Shown: positions 1 through 6,032, numbered from the stretch's first letter. The stretch: DNA of 8,728 bases from Clostridiaceae bacterium (GCA_904502175.1 CAJGDU010000039.1:1-8728); one strand, 5' to 3'. Program-made: numbers and translations. Notes: a model not told the origin generated them from the sequence alone.

Positions 1-1
1 C

Positions 2-496
2 GACCCGAACCGTATCGCGGTCTGCATCAACAAGCGGAACTATTCGCACGACATCGTCAAGCAGACGGGCATCATGAACGTCAACTGCCTGACGGTCGAG
101 ACCCCGTTCAGCATCTTCAAGCAGTACGGCTTCCAGTCCGGGCGCGACGCGGACAAGTTCGCCGGCATGGGCGACCTGCCCCGTACCGACAACGGCCTCA
201 TCTTCCTGCCCATGTACATCAACGCCGTCATGTCCCTGAAGGTCCAGCAGTATGTGGACCTTGATACCCACGGCATGTTCATCTGCACCGTGGAAGAGGC
301 CCGCGTCCTCGGCACTGCGGACACCGCAACATACACCTACTATCAGAAACACATCAAACCGGCTCCCGACACCGAGGGCAAACAGGGCTGGGTCTGCACC
401 GTCTGCGGCTATATCTACGAAGGCGATGAGCTCCCGGACGACTTCATCTGCCCGCTGTGCAAACATGGTGTCGCTGACTTTGAAAAGATAGGCTGA
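2..496 (+). CDS. Flavin reductase-rubredoxin fusion protein, 3' part (5' end outside window)
   Basis: The open frame enters from the left edge, so 164 C-terminal residues are visible. The first ~115 match the C-terminal half of the FMN-binding flavin reductase-like family, including the typical ending 'EEARVLG...TYTYYQKHIKP'. A short rubredoxin domain follows: CxxC at bases 395-406 and CPLC at 449-460, about 14 residues apart. Classical rubredoxins have roughly 29 there, so this is the shortened, rubrerythrin-like form. The fusion matches the high-molecular-weight rubredoxin (Hrb) type of acetogens and other clostridia, a cytoplasmic FMN/Fe protein that passes electrons from NAD(P)H to partners such as flavodiiron proteins in O2 or NO detoxification. 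The partner is family knowledge; none is encoded here. No terminator separates it from the next gene 9 bases downstream, so the two are probably co-transcribed. Confidence 0.88.
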   Translation, partial: DPNRIAVCINKRNYSHDIVKQTGIMNVNCLTVETPFSIFKQYGFQSGRDADKFAGMGDLPRTDNGLIFLPMYINAVMSLKVQQYVDLDTHGMFICTVEEARVLGTADTATYTYYQKHIKPAPDTEGKQGWVCTVCGYIYEGDELPDDFICPLCKHGVADFEKIG

Positions 497-505
497 TGAT
501 TCATT

Positions 506-1624
506 ATGGCTGAAGAAAAACAGATGACGACCGGAAAGGTCAAAGCATTTTTAGAGAAGAAAGACATTGAGATCTCTCTGAGACGCTATGGCATCGACGC
601 GCTCGGTGCCATGGCACAGGGACTCTTCTGCACCCTGCTGGTGGGGACCATCCTCTCCACGCTGGGCACGCAGTTCCACGCGCTGGACTTCCTCGTGAAG
701 ACCATCGCCACCGTCGGCGCCACCGAGTACAGCGTGGCCTCCCTGTGCACGGCCATGGCAGGTCCTGCCATGGCGGCTGCCATCGGCTACGCGCTCAAGT
801 CGCCGCCGCTGGTGCTGTTCTCGCTCATTGTCGTCGGACTTGCCGCGAACGCGCTCGGCGGTGCGGGCGGCCCCCTCGCCGTCCTCGTCATCGCCATCCT
901 GGCGGCGGAGTTCGGCAAGCTCGTCTCCAAGGAGACGAAGGTCGACATCCTGGTCACGCCCCTCGTCACTATCGGCGTCGGCGTGGCGCTGGCCGCCTGG
1001 TGGGCCCCGGCCCTCGGCCGCGCCGCCATGTGGGTCGGCGACCTCATCATGTGGGCCACCAACCTGCAGCCCTTCCTCATGGGCATCCTGGTGGCGGTCT
1101 TTGTCGGCATGGCGCTCACCCTGCCCATCTCCTCCGCGGCCATCTGCGCCGCCCTGGGCCTCACGGGCCTTGCGGGAGGTGCCGCGGTGGCCGGATGCTG
1201 TGCTCAGATGATCGGCTTCGCCTTCATGTCGTTCCCGGAGAACAAGTGGGGAGGACTGGTGTCCCAGGGCATCGGCACCTCCATGCTCCAGATGGGCAAC
1301 ATCGTCAAAAACCCGAGGATATGGATCGCCCCCATCATCACCTCGGCCATCACCGGACCGCTCGCCACCTGCGTGTTCCGCATGCAGATGAACGGCACCC
1401 CGGTCTCCTCCGGCATGGGCACCTGCGGCCTCGTGGGTCAGATCGGCGTCTACACCGGCTGGGTGAACGACATTGCCGCCGGCTCCAAAGCGGCCATTAC
1501 GGCCATGGACTGGGTCGGCCTCCTGCTCATCTGCTTCGTGCTGCCGGCCATCCTGTGCCCGCTCATCAACTTCGGCCTGAAAAAGATCGGCTGGGTCAAA
1601 GAGGGAGACCTCAAACTCGACTGA
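506..1624 (+). CDS. PTS EIIC_2 / PfoR-like integral membrane protein
   Basis: A 372-residue, very hydrophobic protein with about eight to ten membrane segments. A charged N-terminal stretch (1-28) precedes the family-like 'ISLRRYGIDALGAMAQGLF' region. Other recognisable elements are a Gly/Ala-rich helix (105-135), 'TLPISSAAI' (205-213), 'KNPRIWIAP' (268-276) and 'NGTPVSSGMGTCGLVGQIG' (296-314). This pattern fits the PTS_EIIC_2 family (Pfam PF13303), which includes the Clostridium perfringens PfoR protein. These proteins resemble the sugar-translocating IIC unit of the phosphotransferase system but often occur without IIA/IIB partners; none are seen here, and the substrate is unknown. The start lacks a clear Shine-Dalgarno, which suggests translation coupled to the gene 9 bases upstream; a second in-frame ATG (Met7, base 524) is an alternative start. 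A strong terminator follows. Confidence 0.82.
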   Translation: MAEEKQMTTGKVKAFLEKKDIEISLRRYGIDALGAMAQGLFCTLLVGTILSTLGTQFHALDFLVKTIATVGATEYSVASLCTAMAGPAMAAAIGYALKSPPLVLFSLIVVGLAANALGGAGGPLAVLVIAILAAEFGKLVSKETKVDILVTPLVTIGVGVALAAWWAPALGRAAMWVGDLIMWATNLQPFLMGILVAVFVGMALTLPISSAAICAALGLTGLAGGAAVAGCCAQMIGFAFMSFPENKWGGLVSQGIGTSMLQMGNIVKNPRIWIAPIITSAITGPLATCVFRMQMNGTPVSSGMGTCGLVGQIGVYTGWVNDIAAGSKAAITAMDWVGLLLICFVLPAILCPLINFGLKKIGWVKEGDLKLD

Positions 1625-1670
1625 TTTTCGACGTTTTTCGCCAATTATTATTGTTATTAATAATAAATGT

Positions 1671-1705
1671 TAAGGACTGCCGCATTTTCGGCAGTCCTTA
1701 TTTTT
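1671..1705 (+). terminator. Rho-independent terminator of the flavin reductase/EIIC operon
   Basis: A stem of about 12 bp (1671-1682 with 1689-1700, core AAGGACTGCCG/CGGCAGTCCTT) closes a 6-base loop and runs into five Ts. It lies 47 bases after the stop of the EIIC-like gene. An AT-only 8-bp inverted repeat just upstream (about 1646-1667) is probably incidental. Confidence 0.93.
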
Positions 1706-1741
1706 ACTAAATATTGTGCGTTTTTCTTGTGCAAATTGCTA

Positions 1742-1778
1742 TGAAACAGCGTGAAACACGGAAAAAACCCATGAAAGA
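1742..1778 (+). repeat. 10-bp-phased TGAAACA repeats upstream of promoter A
   Basis: TGAAACA occurs at 1742-1748 and again at 1752-1758. A one-mismatch copy, TGAAAGA, lies at 1772-1778, exactly two helical turns further on. The phasing suggests a second protein-binding element, but the sequence is short and A-rich, so chance is possible. Confidence 0.35.
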
Positions 1779-1801
1779 CTCCCAAAAATTACAAAATAGG
1801 G

Positions 1802-1830
1802 TTGATTTTCTCTATATTAATCATTAAAAT
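1802..1830 (+). promoter_or_regulatory. Sigma-A-like promoter of CHAP paralog A
   Basis: -35 TTGATT (1802-1807), a 17-base spacer, and -10 TAAAAT (1825-1830). Transcription would start near 1837, giving a leader of about 34 bases. The last base of the -10 is also the first base of the TGTAAC repeat series. Confidence 0.65.
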
Positions 1831-1856
1831 GTAACGCAATGTAACCCTTTTGTAAT
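1830..1856 (+). promoter_or_regulatory. Triple TGTAAC/TGTAAT direct repeat, WalR-box-like operator
   Basis: Half-sites TGTAAC (1830-1835), TGTAAC (1840-1845) and TGTAAT (1851-1856) start 10 and 11 bases apart, so they lie on one face of the helix. The second and third are separated by exactly five bases and match the published WalR (YycF) consensus TGTWAH-N5-TGTWAH, which controls cell-wall hydrolase genes in Firmicutes. They cover the end of the -10 and the start region, a position that would favour repression, although activation from an undetected upstream promoter is possible. Assignment to a WalR-type regulator is inference. Confidence 0.6.
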
Positions 1857-1870
1857 TTTCTGGAGGAAAC

Positions 1871-2656
1871 ATGAACATCAAAAACGTTAGCAAGAGCAAG
1901 ATCATTTCTCTGATCATTACCTTCGTTCTTATCGTTGGCCTGACGGTCGGTGTCGTCAACATGACATCCACCAAGTCCGAGGCCTCCTGCTCTGCCGGTA
2001 TCATGAACAACGGCCTCAACGGCATCTATATCAACATCAACGCGGCTCCCTACACCACTCTGGCAACGACCACCAGCGTCGCTTACAGAAGAGGCGGCTG
2101 CGCATGGTTCGCTTCTTCCCGCGCCAGACAGCTGACCGGCAAGAACATCTCCATCCACGGACCGGCCAACTGGCTGAACTCCAAGTACGCGCTGTACGGC
2201 TTCACCAGAGGCAGTCAGCCCCGCGCGAAGTCCCTCGCCATTTTCCCGAACCACGTGTTCGTCATCGAAGAGATCAACAACGGCATCGCGACGGTTTCCG
2301 AAGGTGCCACGCCCATCTCTGACCCCGCCCACGGCTACTGTGTCATCCGGACCCTTCCGGTCTCGTCCATCGCAGGCCTTTACGGCGGCTGCCGCGGCTA
2401 TGTCTACCTCGGTGTCAGCGGCAATGAAGGCGCCAACAGCACGGGCTCCGCAGTCAGCGGTACCGGCTATTACAAAGTCAACTCCCATGGAAACAGCCTG
2501 AACCTTCGTTCCAAGTCCAACTCCATGGCAGGCATCCTCGGCAAGATCCCGCACGGCACCCGCGTCTATGTCTCCGGCATCAGCAACGGTTTCGGCAAGG
2601 TCTCCTTCAACGGGATCACCGGCTGGGTCGCCCTCGACTACCTCAACAAAGCTTAA
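1871..2656 (+). CDS. Exported CHAP-domain cell-wall hydrolase with C-terminal SH3b domain (paralog A)
   Basis: A 261-residue protein. A lysine-containing N-terminus and a hydrophobic helix (11-29) form a signal peptide or anchor, with possible cleavage near SEA|S (36-39). The CHAP amidase/endopeptidase domain spans about 43-181: Cys77 in 'GGCAWFASSRAR' is the likely nucleophile, His128 in 'NHVFVIEE' the base, and Glu133 or Glu134 the third residue. After a short Ser/Gly-rich linker, a bacterial SH3 domain (about 199-259, ending 'GWVALDYL') should bind the wall. CHAP enzymes cut peptidoglycan peptides or the amide bond; which bond is cut here is unknown. GGAGG at 1862-1866 fixes the start. Cys40, Cys157 and Cys174 are additional cysteines. 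The gene is closely related to the gene at 6033-6908, and its own promoter and terminator make it monocistronic. Confidence 0.9.
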   Translation: MNIKNVSKSKIISLIITFVLIVGLTVGVVNMTSTKSEASCSAGIMNNGLNGIYININAAPYTTLATTTSVAYRRGGCAWFASSRARQLTGKNISIHGPANWLNSKYALYGFTRGSQPRAKSLAIFPNHVFVIEEINNGIATVSEGATPISDPAHGYCVIRTLPVSSIAGLYGGCRGYVYLGVSGNEGANSTGSAVSGTGYYKVNSHGNSLNLRSKSNSMAGILGKIPHGTRVYVSGISNGFGKVSFNGITGWVALDYLNKA

Positions 2657-2668
2657 CAAAAACCATCC

Positions 2669-2694
2669 GACCCGGAACTTCTGTTCCGGGTCTT
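2669..2694 (+). terminator. Terminator of CHAP paralog A
   Basis: A perfect 10-bp GC-rich stem (2669-2678 with 2683-2692) with a TTCT loop is followed by only three Ts; a better T-run occurs at 2704-2709. It begins 12 bases after the stop codon. Confidence 0.8.
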
Positions 2695-2698
2695 TCAG

Positions 2699-2727
2699 TT
2701 GCATTTTTTCTTCTCCCGCGTTATATT
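2699..2727 (+). promoter_or_regulatory. Sigma-A-like promoter of the C39-like peptidase gene
   Basis: -35 TTGCAT (2699-2704), a 17-base spacer, and -10 TATATT (2722-2727), directly after the upstream terminator. Transcription would start near 2734. No tandem TGTWAH boxes are present; only a single inverted half-site (GTTACA, 2744-2749) is seen. Confidence 0.55.
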
Positions 2728-2764
2728 TAGTGAAAACATTCCGGTTACAGAAAGAAGGGTCGTC

Positions 2765-3883
2765 ATGAGTAAAAAAGAGATGGATCGCCGCAGTACCGGT
2801 TACTATGCCAGCAGCTACAGCAAAGACTATGGCAGAAAGGGCACCGACCGGGGAGGCAGCCGCCGTCCCCGCAGAAGACGCTCCCGCCTCAGAGAGTTCC
2901 TTGTCATCCTGCTGGCCCTTCTCGTACTCGCTGCCGCCGTCTTCGGCATCGTGAAGCTCGTCCAGAGCCGCCACGCGTCGAAGAATGCCGGTCTCGAGAC
3001 CACCGCTGTCACCGCCGAGACGGTCACGAAGAACCAGGGCACGGCCCGGGTCCTGACCGACGAGGAAAAGGACATGCTGCGGAACAGCGAGCGGTACAAG
3101 AAGATCATGGCCCACAAAGAGGACTATCCGCAGTACCTCATCGATGACCTGGAAATGAACCCGGAGATCCTCGACTTCGTCGCGGACTACCTGGACATGG
3201 AACCCGTCGGCCACGGCGGTCTGACCGCGGCAGAGAAGAAGTCCGCCCATCCGCTCTTCGTCCAGTGGGACAAGCGCTGGGGCTACTCCATCTACGGTGA
3301 GAACTGCATGGCCGTTTCCGCCTGCGGTCCCACGGCGGTCGCCATGGTCGCCTACGGCCTCACCCGCAACGCCGCCATCGACCCGTACGCGGTGGCCCAG
3401 TACGCCATGGAAAAAGGCTACTACGTCAACGGCGTGGGCACGGCCTGGACGCTCCTGTCGGAGGGCGCGCAGCACTACGGTCTGGCGGTCACCTCCCAGG
3501 CGAAGTATACCGAAGACCAGCTGAAAGAAGCGCTGAGCAACGGCGGCATGGTCATCCTGTCCGTCGGCAAGGGCGACTTCACGGTCCACAGCGGCCACTT
3601 CATCGTCCTCTACGGCTACAAGAACGGCAAGTTCCAGGTGAACGACCCCTTCAGCTACACGAACAGCAGCAAGCTCTGGGACTATCAGACCCTCATGAAC
3701 CAGACGAAGAACACCTGGATCTACTACAAAGCCGACTCCGAAGTGGCAGCCGCCATTACCACGACCACCGCGGCACCCACGACGACCACGACGACCGCCC
3801 CGGTCACGAGCACCACCATTGCTCCCATTACGGGGACCTCGGCCTACACGACCACCTATGTCAGCTCGGCCAGCGGCGTTTGA
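2765..3883 (+). CDS. Membrane-anchored C39-like cysteine peptidase with threonine-rich C-terminal tail
   Basis: A 372-residue type II membrane protein. The N-terminus is Tyr/Arg-rich and strongly basic (1-44, with an RRPRRRR run) and should stay in the cytoplasm; one transmembrane helix follows (about 45-66). A charged stalk (67-160) leads to a papain-like domain of the Peptidase_C39_2 type (about 164-322): Gln167 in 'VQWDKRWG' (oxyanion hole), Cys187 in 'SACGPTAVAMV', His278 in 'SGHFIVLYGY' and Asp294 in 'VNDP'. All expected catalytic residues are present. Family members are bacteriocin-processing or uncharacterised surface peptidases; there is no ABC transporter part here, so a leader-peptidase exporter is unlikely. 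The last ~42 residues are Thr/Ala/Pro-rich and end without a further domain. AGAAGG (2753-2758) supports Met at 2765; the frame stays open upstream to 2699, but that extension overlaps the promoter. Confidence 0.87.
   Translation: MSKKEMDRRSTGYYASSYSKDYGRKGTDRGGSRRPRRRRSRLREFLVILLALLVLAAAVFGIVKLVQSRHASKNAGLETTAVTAETVTKNQGTARVLTDEEKDMLRNSERYKKIMAHKEDYPQYLIDDLEMNPEILDFVADYLDMEPVGHGGLTAAEKKSAHPLFVQWDKRWGYSIYGENCMAVSACGPTAVAMVAYGLTRNAAIDPYAVAQYAMEKGYYVNGVGTAWTLLSEGAQHYGLAVTSQAKYTEDQLKEALSNGGMVILSVGKGDFTVHSGHFIVLYGYKNGKFQVNDPFSYTNSSKLWDYQTLMNQTKNTWIYYKADSEVAAAITTTTAAPTTTTTTAPVTSTTIAPITGTSAYTTTYVSSASGV
3755..3826 (+). repeat. Threonine-rich low-complexity tail coding repeat (ACC/ACG)
   Basis: This stretch encodes residues 331-354 of the C39-like protein, mostly Thr with Ala and Pro, using alternating ACC and ACG codons. 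Its composition resembles the linker of CHAP paralog B. Such segments usually serve as flexible, possibly O-glycosylated spacers; here it is terminal rather than between domains. Confidence 0.7.
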
Positions 3884-3902
3884 ATCAATTGAACAGAATA
3901 AG

Positions 3903-3933
3903 AAAAGCGACCTCGTTTTGAGGTCGCTTTTTT
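3903..3933. terminator. Bidirectional terminator between convergent C39 peptidase and Na/Pi symporter genes
   Basis: AAAAGCGACCTC (3903-3914) pairs with GAGGTCGCTTTT (3920-3931) across a 5-base loop. T-rich on the plus strand and A-rich on the left flank, it can serve both the plus gene ending at 3883 and the minus gene ending at 3951. Confidence 0.93.
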
Positions 3934-3950
3934 GTTTCTGCGGGGAAGGG

Positions 3951-5753
3951 TCAGGCCTCCACCATTTTCTTCTGTTTCTGTTTCCAGTGGTATTCCGGCA
4001 GCCGGAACGTTTCCGTAAAAGCTTCGTAGTTCTCGCGGAACAGTTCGTCGTCGGTCTTGACCTGGTTGAGGTACTGATGAGCCTCCAGCGCGGTCTTGTG
4101 AGTTTGGATGACCGTGATAGCAATGTTGGAGCAGTGGTCCGACACACGGGAACAGAAGGTGACATAGTCGTCCAGCGTGATACCGGTGTCGCCGCGGCAG
4201 TCGCCGTAGCGCAGGCGGTCGATGTGCCGGTTCTTGATGGTGTCGACCAGGTCGTCGATGACCTCTTCCAGCGGTTCGATCTTCGTGGCAAGTTTCACGT
4301 CGTCGTGCTCGAAGCAGTCGACCGTCATCTGTAAGATCTGCCGGACGGCGGAGTTCAGGACATCGATCTCGGCGTTGGCGGTGTCGGAGAAGACGACTTT
4401 CCGCGCGACCATGTTTTTCGCGTTGTTGACCATGTTGACGCCGTAGTCGCCGATGCGCTCGAACTCGCGGATGCAGTAGAGGATCTCGTTGACCTCGTTG
4501 TTGACGGAGTCGGTCAGCTCTTTGGCGGACAGGCGGATGAGGATGGCGGTCAGTTCATCTTCCAGGACGTCGAGCCGTTTTTCGAATTTGTTGATGGTAT
4601 CCAGTTTCTCGTCGCCGTATTCTTCAAAGGCAGACAGAGACAGGGAGAAGGAGTCGGAGGCCAGATGGGCCATTTCGATGGTGCTCTGCTTGCACTGGTC
4701 GACCACGATGTTGGGGGAATTGAAGAGACGGTCGTCGACCAGAACGGCGGGGCGCTCCTCTTCGGCTTCTCTGCCCTTCCTGCCCCGGACGATCTTCTTG
4801 ATCAACTTGACGATGAGCTGGTTGAAGGGGAGCAGGATGAGGACCATGGCGATGTTGTAGATGGAGTGGACCGCCGCGATGGCCACAGGGCTGATGGTCT
4901 GTCCGAACAGCGGGATATCGGTGAGCTCCCGGATGATGAAGAACGGGATGAACGCGATGATGGCGCCGAGGACTTTGATGGCGATGTGGACCCCCGCGAC
5001 CCGTTTGGCGTCCGTGCTGACGCCGATGGAACTCAGAAGGGCCGTCATACAGGTGCCGATGTTGAGACCCATGATGAGCGGGATGGCCGCGCCGTAGGTG
5101 ATGGTGCCCGTCATGGACAGGGCCTGCAGGATGCCGATGGAGGCGGCGGAACTCTGGATGATGCCGGTGAAGACCGTGCCGATGAGCAGACCGAGAATGG
5201 GGTTGTCAAAGGCGGTCAGAAGGCTCGTGAACTTCTCGCTCTCCGCAAGGGGCGCCACGGCCTGCGACATGAGGGTCATGCCGTACATGAGGACGGCAAA
5301 GCCGGCGAGGATGGCACCGATGTCTTTCTTCTTCTGGGTCTTCGCCTCCATGATGAGGCCGACACCGATGAGGGCCACGATGGGGGAGAAGTTCTGCGGT
5401 TTCAGCAGAGACATGAAGATGTTGTCGGACCGGATGCCGCTCAGGGACAGGATCCAGGCCGTCAGCGTGGTGCCGATGTCCGCGCCCATGATGGCGCCGA
5501 CGGTGTTGCCCAGTTCCATGATGCCGGAGTTGACGAGACCGACCAGCATGACGGTGAGGGCGGAGGAGGACTGGATGGCGATGGTGATGGCGGCACCCAG
5601 GGCAAGGCTCTTCCAAAGGTTGGACGTGAGCCGCTGCAGGATGACTTCCAGCCTACCGCCGGCGACCTTTTCCAGATTCGAAGACATGACGTTCATACCG
5701 AACAGGAAAAAGGCCAGACCTCCGATCAAAGTCAGAAATGAAAATATGGTCAT
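3951..5753 (-). CDS. Na+/phosphate symporter with C-terminal PhoU-like domain
   Basis: A 600-residue inner-membrane protein of the Na/Pi-cotransporter II-related (NptA/YjbB) family. The membrane part (about 1-325) has the characteristic duplicated core: 'QSSSA' (61-65) with 'GADIGTT' (90-96), then 'QSSAA' (200-204) with 'GLNIGTC' (229-235). The cytoplasmic part (about 355-565) is PhoU-like, with 'FERIGDYGVN' (431-440) and 'SDHCSNIA' (538-545) as paired metal-binding helix motifs. It should move inorganic phosphate with sodium, in or out depending on the gradient, with PhoU as regulator. The frame can start at a TTG (5768), but GGGAG at 5766-5762 lies 8 bases before the ATG at 5753 and overlaps the TTG-encoded extension, so the ATG is chosen. 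No convincing promoter was found in the upstream gap. Confidence 0.93.
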   Translation of the reverse strand: MTIFSFLTLIGGLAFFLFGMNVMSSNLEKVAGGRLEVILQRLTSNLWKSLALGAAITIAIQSSSALTVMLVGLVNSGIMELGNTVGAIMGADIGTTLTAWILSLSGIRSDNIFMSLLKPQNFSPIVALIGVGLIMEAKTQKKKDIGAILAGFAVLMYGMTLMSQAVAPLAESEKFTSLLTAFDNPILGLLIGTVFTGIIQSSAASIGILQALSMTGTITYGAAIPLIMGLNIGTCMTALLSSIGVSTDAKRVAGVHIAIKVLGAIIAFIPFFIIRELTDIPLFGQTISPVAIAAVHSIYNIAMVLILLPFNQLIVKLIKKIVRGRKGREAEEERPAVLVDDRLFNSPNIVVDQCKQSTIEMAHLASDSFSLSLSAFEEYGDEKLDTINKFEKRLDVLEDELTAILIRLSAKELTDSVNNEVNEILYCIREFERIGDYGVNMVNNAKNMVARKVVFSDTANAEIDVLNSAVRQILQMTVDCFEHDDVKLATKIEPLEEVIDDLVDTIKNRHIDRLRYGDCRGDTGITLDDYVTFCSRVSDHCSNIAITVIQTHKTALEAHQYLNQVKTDDELFRENYEAFTETFRLPEYHWKQKQKKMVEA

Positions 5754-5759
5754 TACATA

Positions 5760-5766
5760 CTCTCCC
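5760..5766 (-). promoter_or_regulatory. Ribosome binding site fixing the start of the Na/Pi symporter
   Basis: Read on the minus strand this is GGGAGAG, placed 8 bases (from GGGAG) before ATG 5753. The in-frame TTG at 5768 would put this site inside the coding region. Confidence 0.75.
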
Positions 5767-5899
5767 AAGAATCATTCTCAATTTCTCATTCCAAAAGTAT
5801 CGCAATATCAATTTTGACGGAAAACGACCCTGAATTCAACCGCAAAGTTATTAATATTCCTGTTTTTCATTACATACATAAAAGAAGACGATAAAGTAC

Positions 5900-5928
5900 T
5901 TGTATAAAGGGGGCGCCTATGCTAAAAT
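5900..5928 (+). promoter_or_regulatory. Extended -10 promoter of CHAP paralog B
   Basis: -35 TTGTAT (5900-5905), a 17-base spacer ending in TGC, and -10 TAAAAT (5923-5928), making an extended -10 (TGCTAAAAT). The -10 hexamer equals that of promoter A. Transcription would start near 5935, giving an unusually long leader of about 98 bases. This leader contains most of the inverted repeat at 5926-5970 and an A/C-only unstructured run (about 5993-6014) before the ribosome binding site. Confidence 0.65.
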
Positions 5929-5970
5929 ATTTACAAATTGTTACGAAGATATATCACAACTTGTAATATT
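5926..5970. promoter_or_regulatory. Inverted repeat and WalR-like half-sites downstream of promoter B
   Basis: TTACAAATTGT (5931-5941) and ACAACTTGTAA (5956-5966) are reverse complements with one mismatch, separated by 14 bases. The outer arms extend to 5926 and 5970 with a single-base bulge. The block contains TGTTAC (5939-5944) and TGTAAT (5962-5967), both fitting TGTWAH, but no TGTWAH-N5-TGTWAH pair. TGTTAC starts 11 bases after the last base of the -10, as the second TGTAAC does 10 bases after that base at promoter A. It may be an operator or a leader hairpin. Confidence 0.5.
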
Positions 5971-6017
5971 TGTCCTGTGAACGGGCATACAGACAAGCAC
6001 ACAACACACACAACTGT

Positions 6018-6023
6018 AAGGAG
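6018..6023 (+). promoter_or_regulatory. Ribosome binding site fixing the start of CHAP paralog B
   Basis: AAGGAG sits 9 bases before ATG 6033. It rejects the longer in-frame start at 5970, which has no such site and would put 21 polar residues before the signal peptide. Confidence 0.85.
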
Positions 6024-6032
6024 TTTTCCCCA

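Larger units (their letters stand above)
1785..1859. repeat. Long inverted repeat flanking promoter A
   Basis: The left arm at 1785-1803 (AAAATTACAAAA, then TA, then GGGTT) is the reverse complement of the right arm at 1843-1859 (AACCC, then TTTTGTAATTTT), apart from the two extra bases. The arms are separated by 39 bases that hold the -35 and -10. The left arm carries an inverted copy of the TGTAAT half-site (ATTACA, 1788-1793), so the repeat may be a pair of operators rather than an RNA structure. Confidence 0.6.

Noticed and set aside
1643..1668. AT-only inverted repeat (TTATTATT/AATAATAA) before the terminator
   Set aside because: Eight A-T pairs in an AT-rich gap are expected by chance and would be weak as RNA.
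745..1710. 321-codon plus-strand frame inside the EIIC-like gene
   Set aside because: Arg/His-rich out-of-frame translation that runs past the real stop into the terminator hairpin.
2699..2764. Longer start for the C39-like protein
   Set aside because: The extension overlaps the predicted promoter and lacks a ribosome binding site; AGAAGG precedes Met 2765.
1817..4291. 824-codon open frame on the minus strand, opposite CHAP A and the C39 gene
   Set aside because: It is a shadow of GC-rich plus-strand codons, runs through two terminators and a promoter, has low-complexity Gly/Val/Asp/Arg composition, and overlaps three well-supported genes.
4665..5741. 358-codon plus-strand open frame opposite the Na/Pi symporter
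   Set aside because: Asp/Gly-rich antisense translation of a clear transporter gene, with no ribosome binding site.
5754..5768. TTG start at 5768 for the Na/Pi symporter
   Set aside because: The Shine-Dalgarno GGGAG lies within this extension and is ideally placed for ATG 5753.
5808..5870. Possible 20-codon leader peptide on the minus strand upstream of the symporter
   Set aside because: No ribosome binding site and no attenuator structure; its codons show nothing suggestive of a leader.
5754..5899. Promoter for the Na/Pi symporter on the minus strand
   Set aside because: Candidates such as TTGAAT-17-CAAAAT or an isolated TGCGATACT lack a matching partner hexamer, so none is called.
5970..6032. 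Longer start for CHAP paralog B
   Set aside because: No ribosome binding site, and it would bury the signal peptide behind a polar segment; AAGGAG supports Met 6033.
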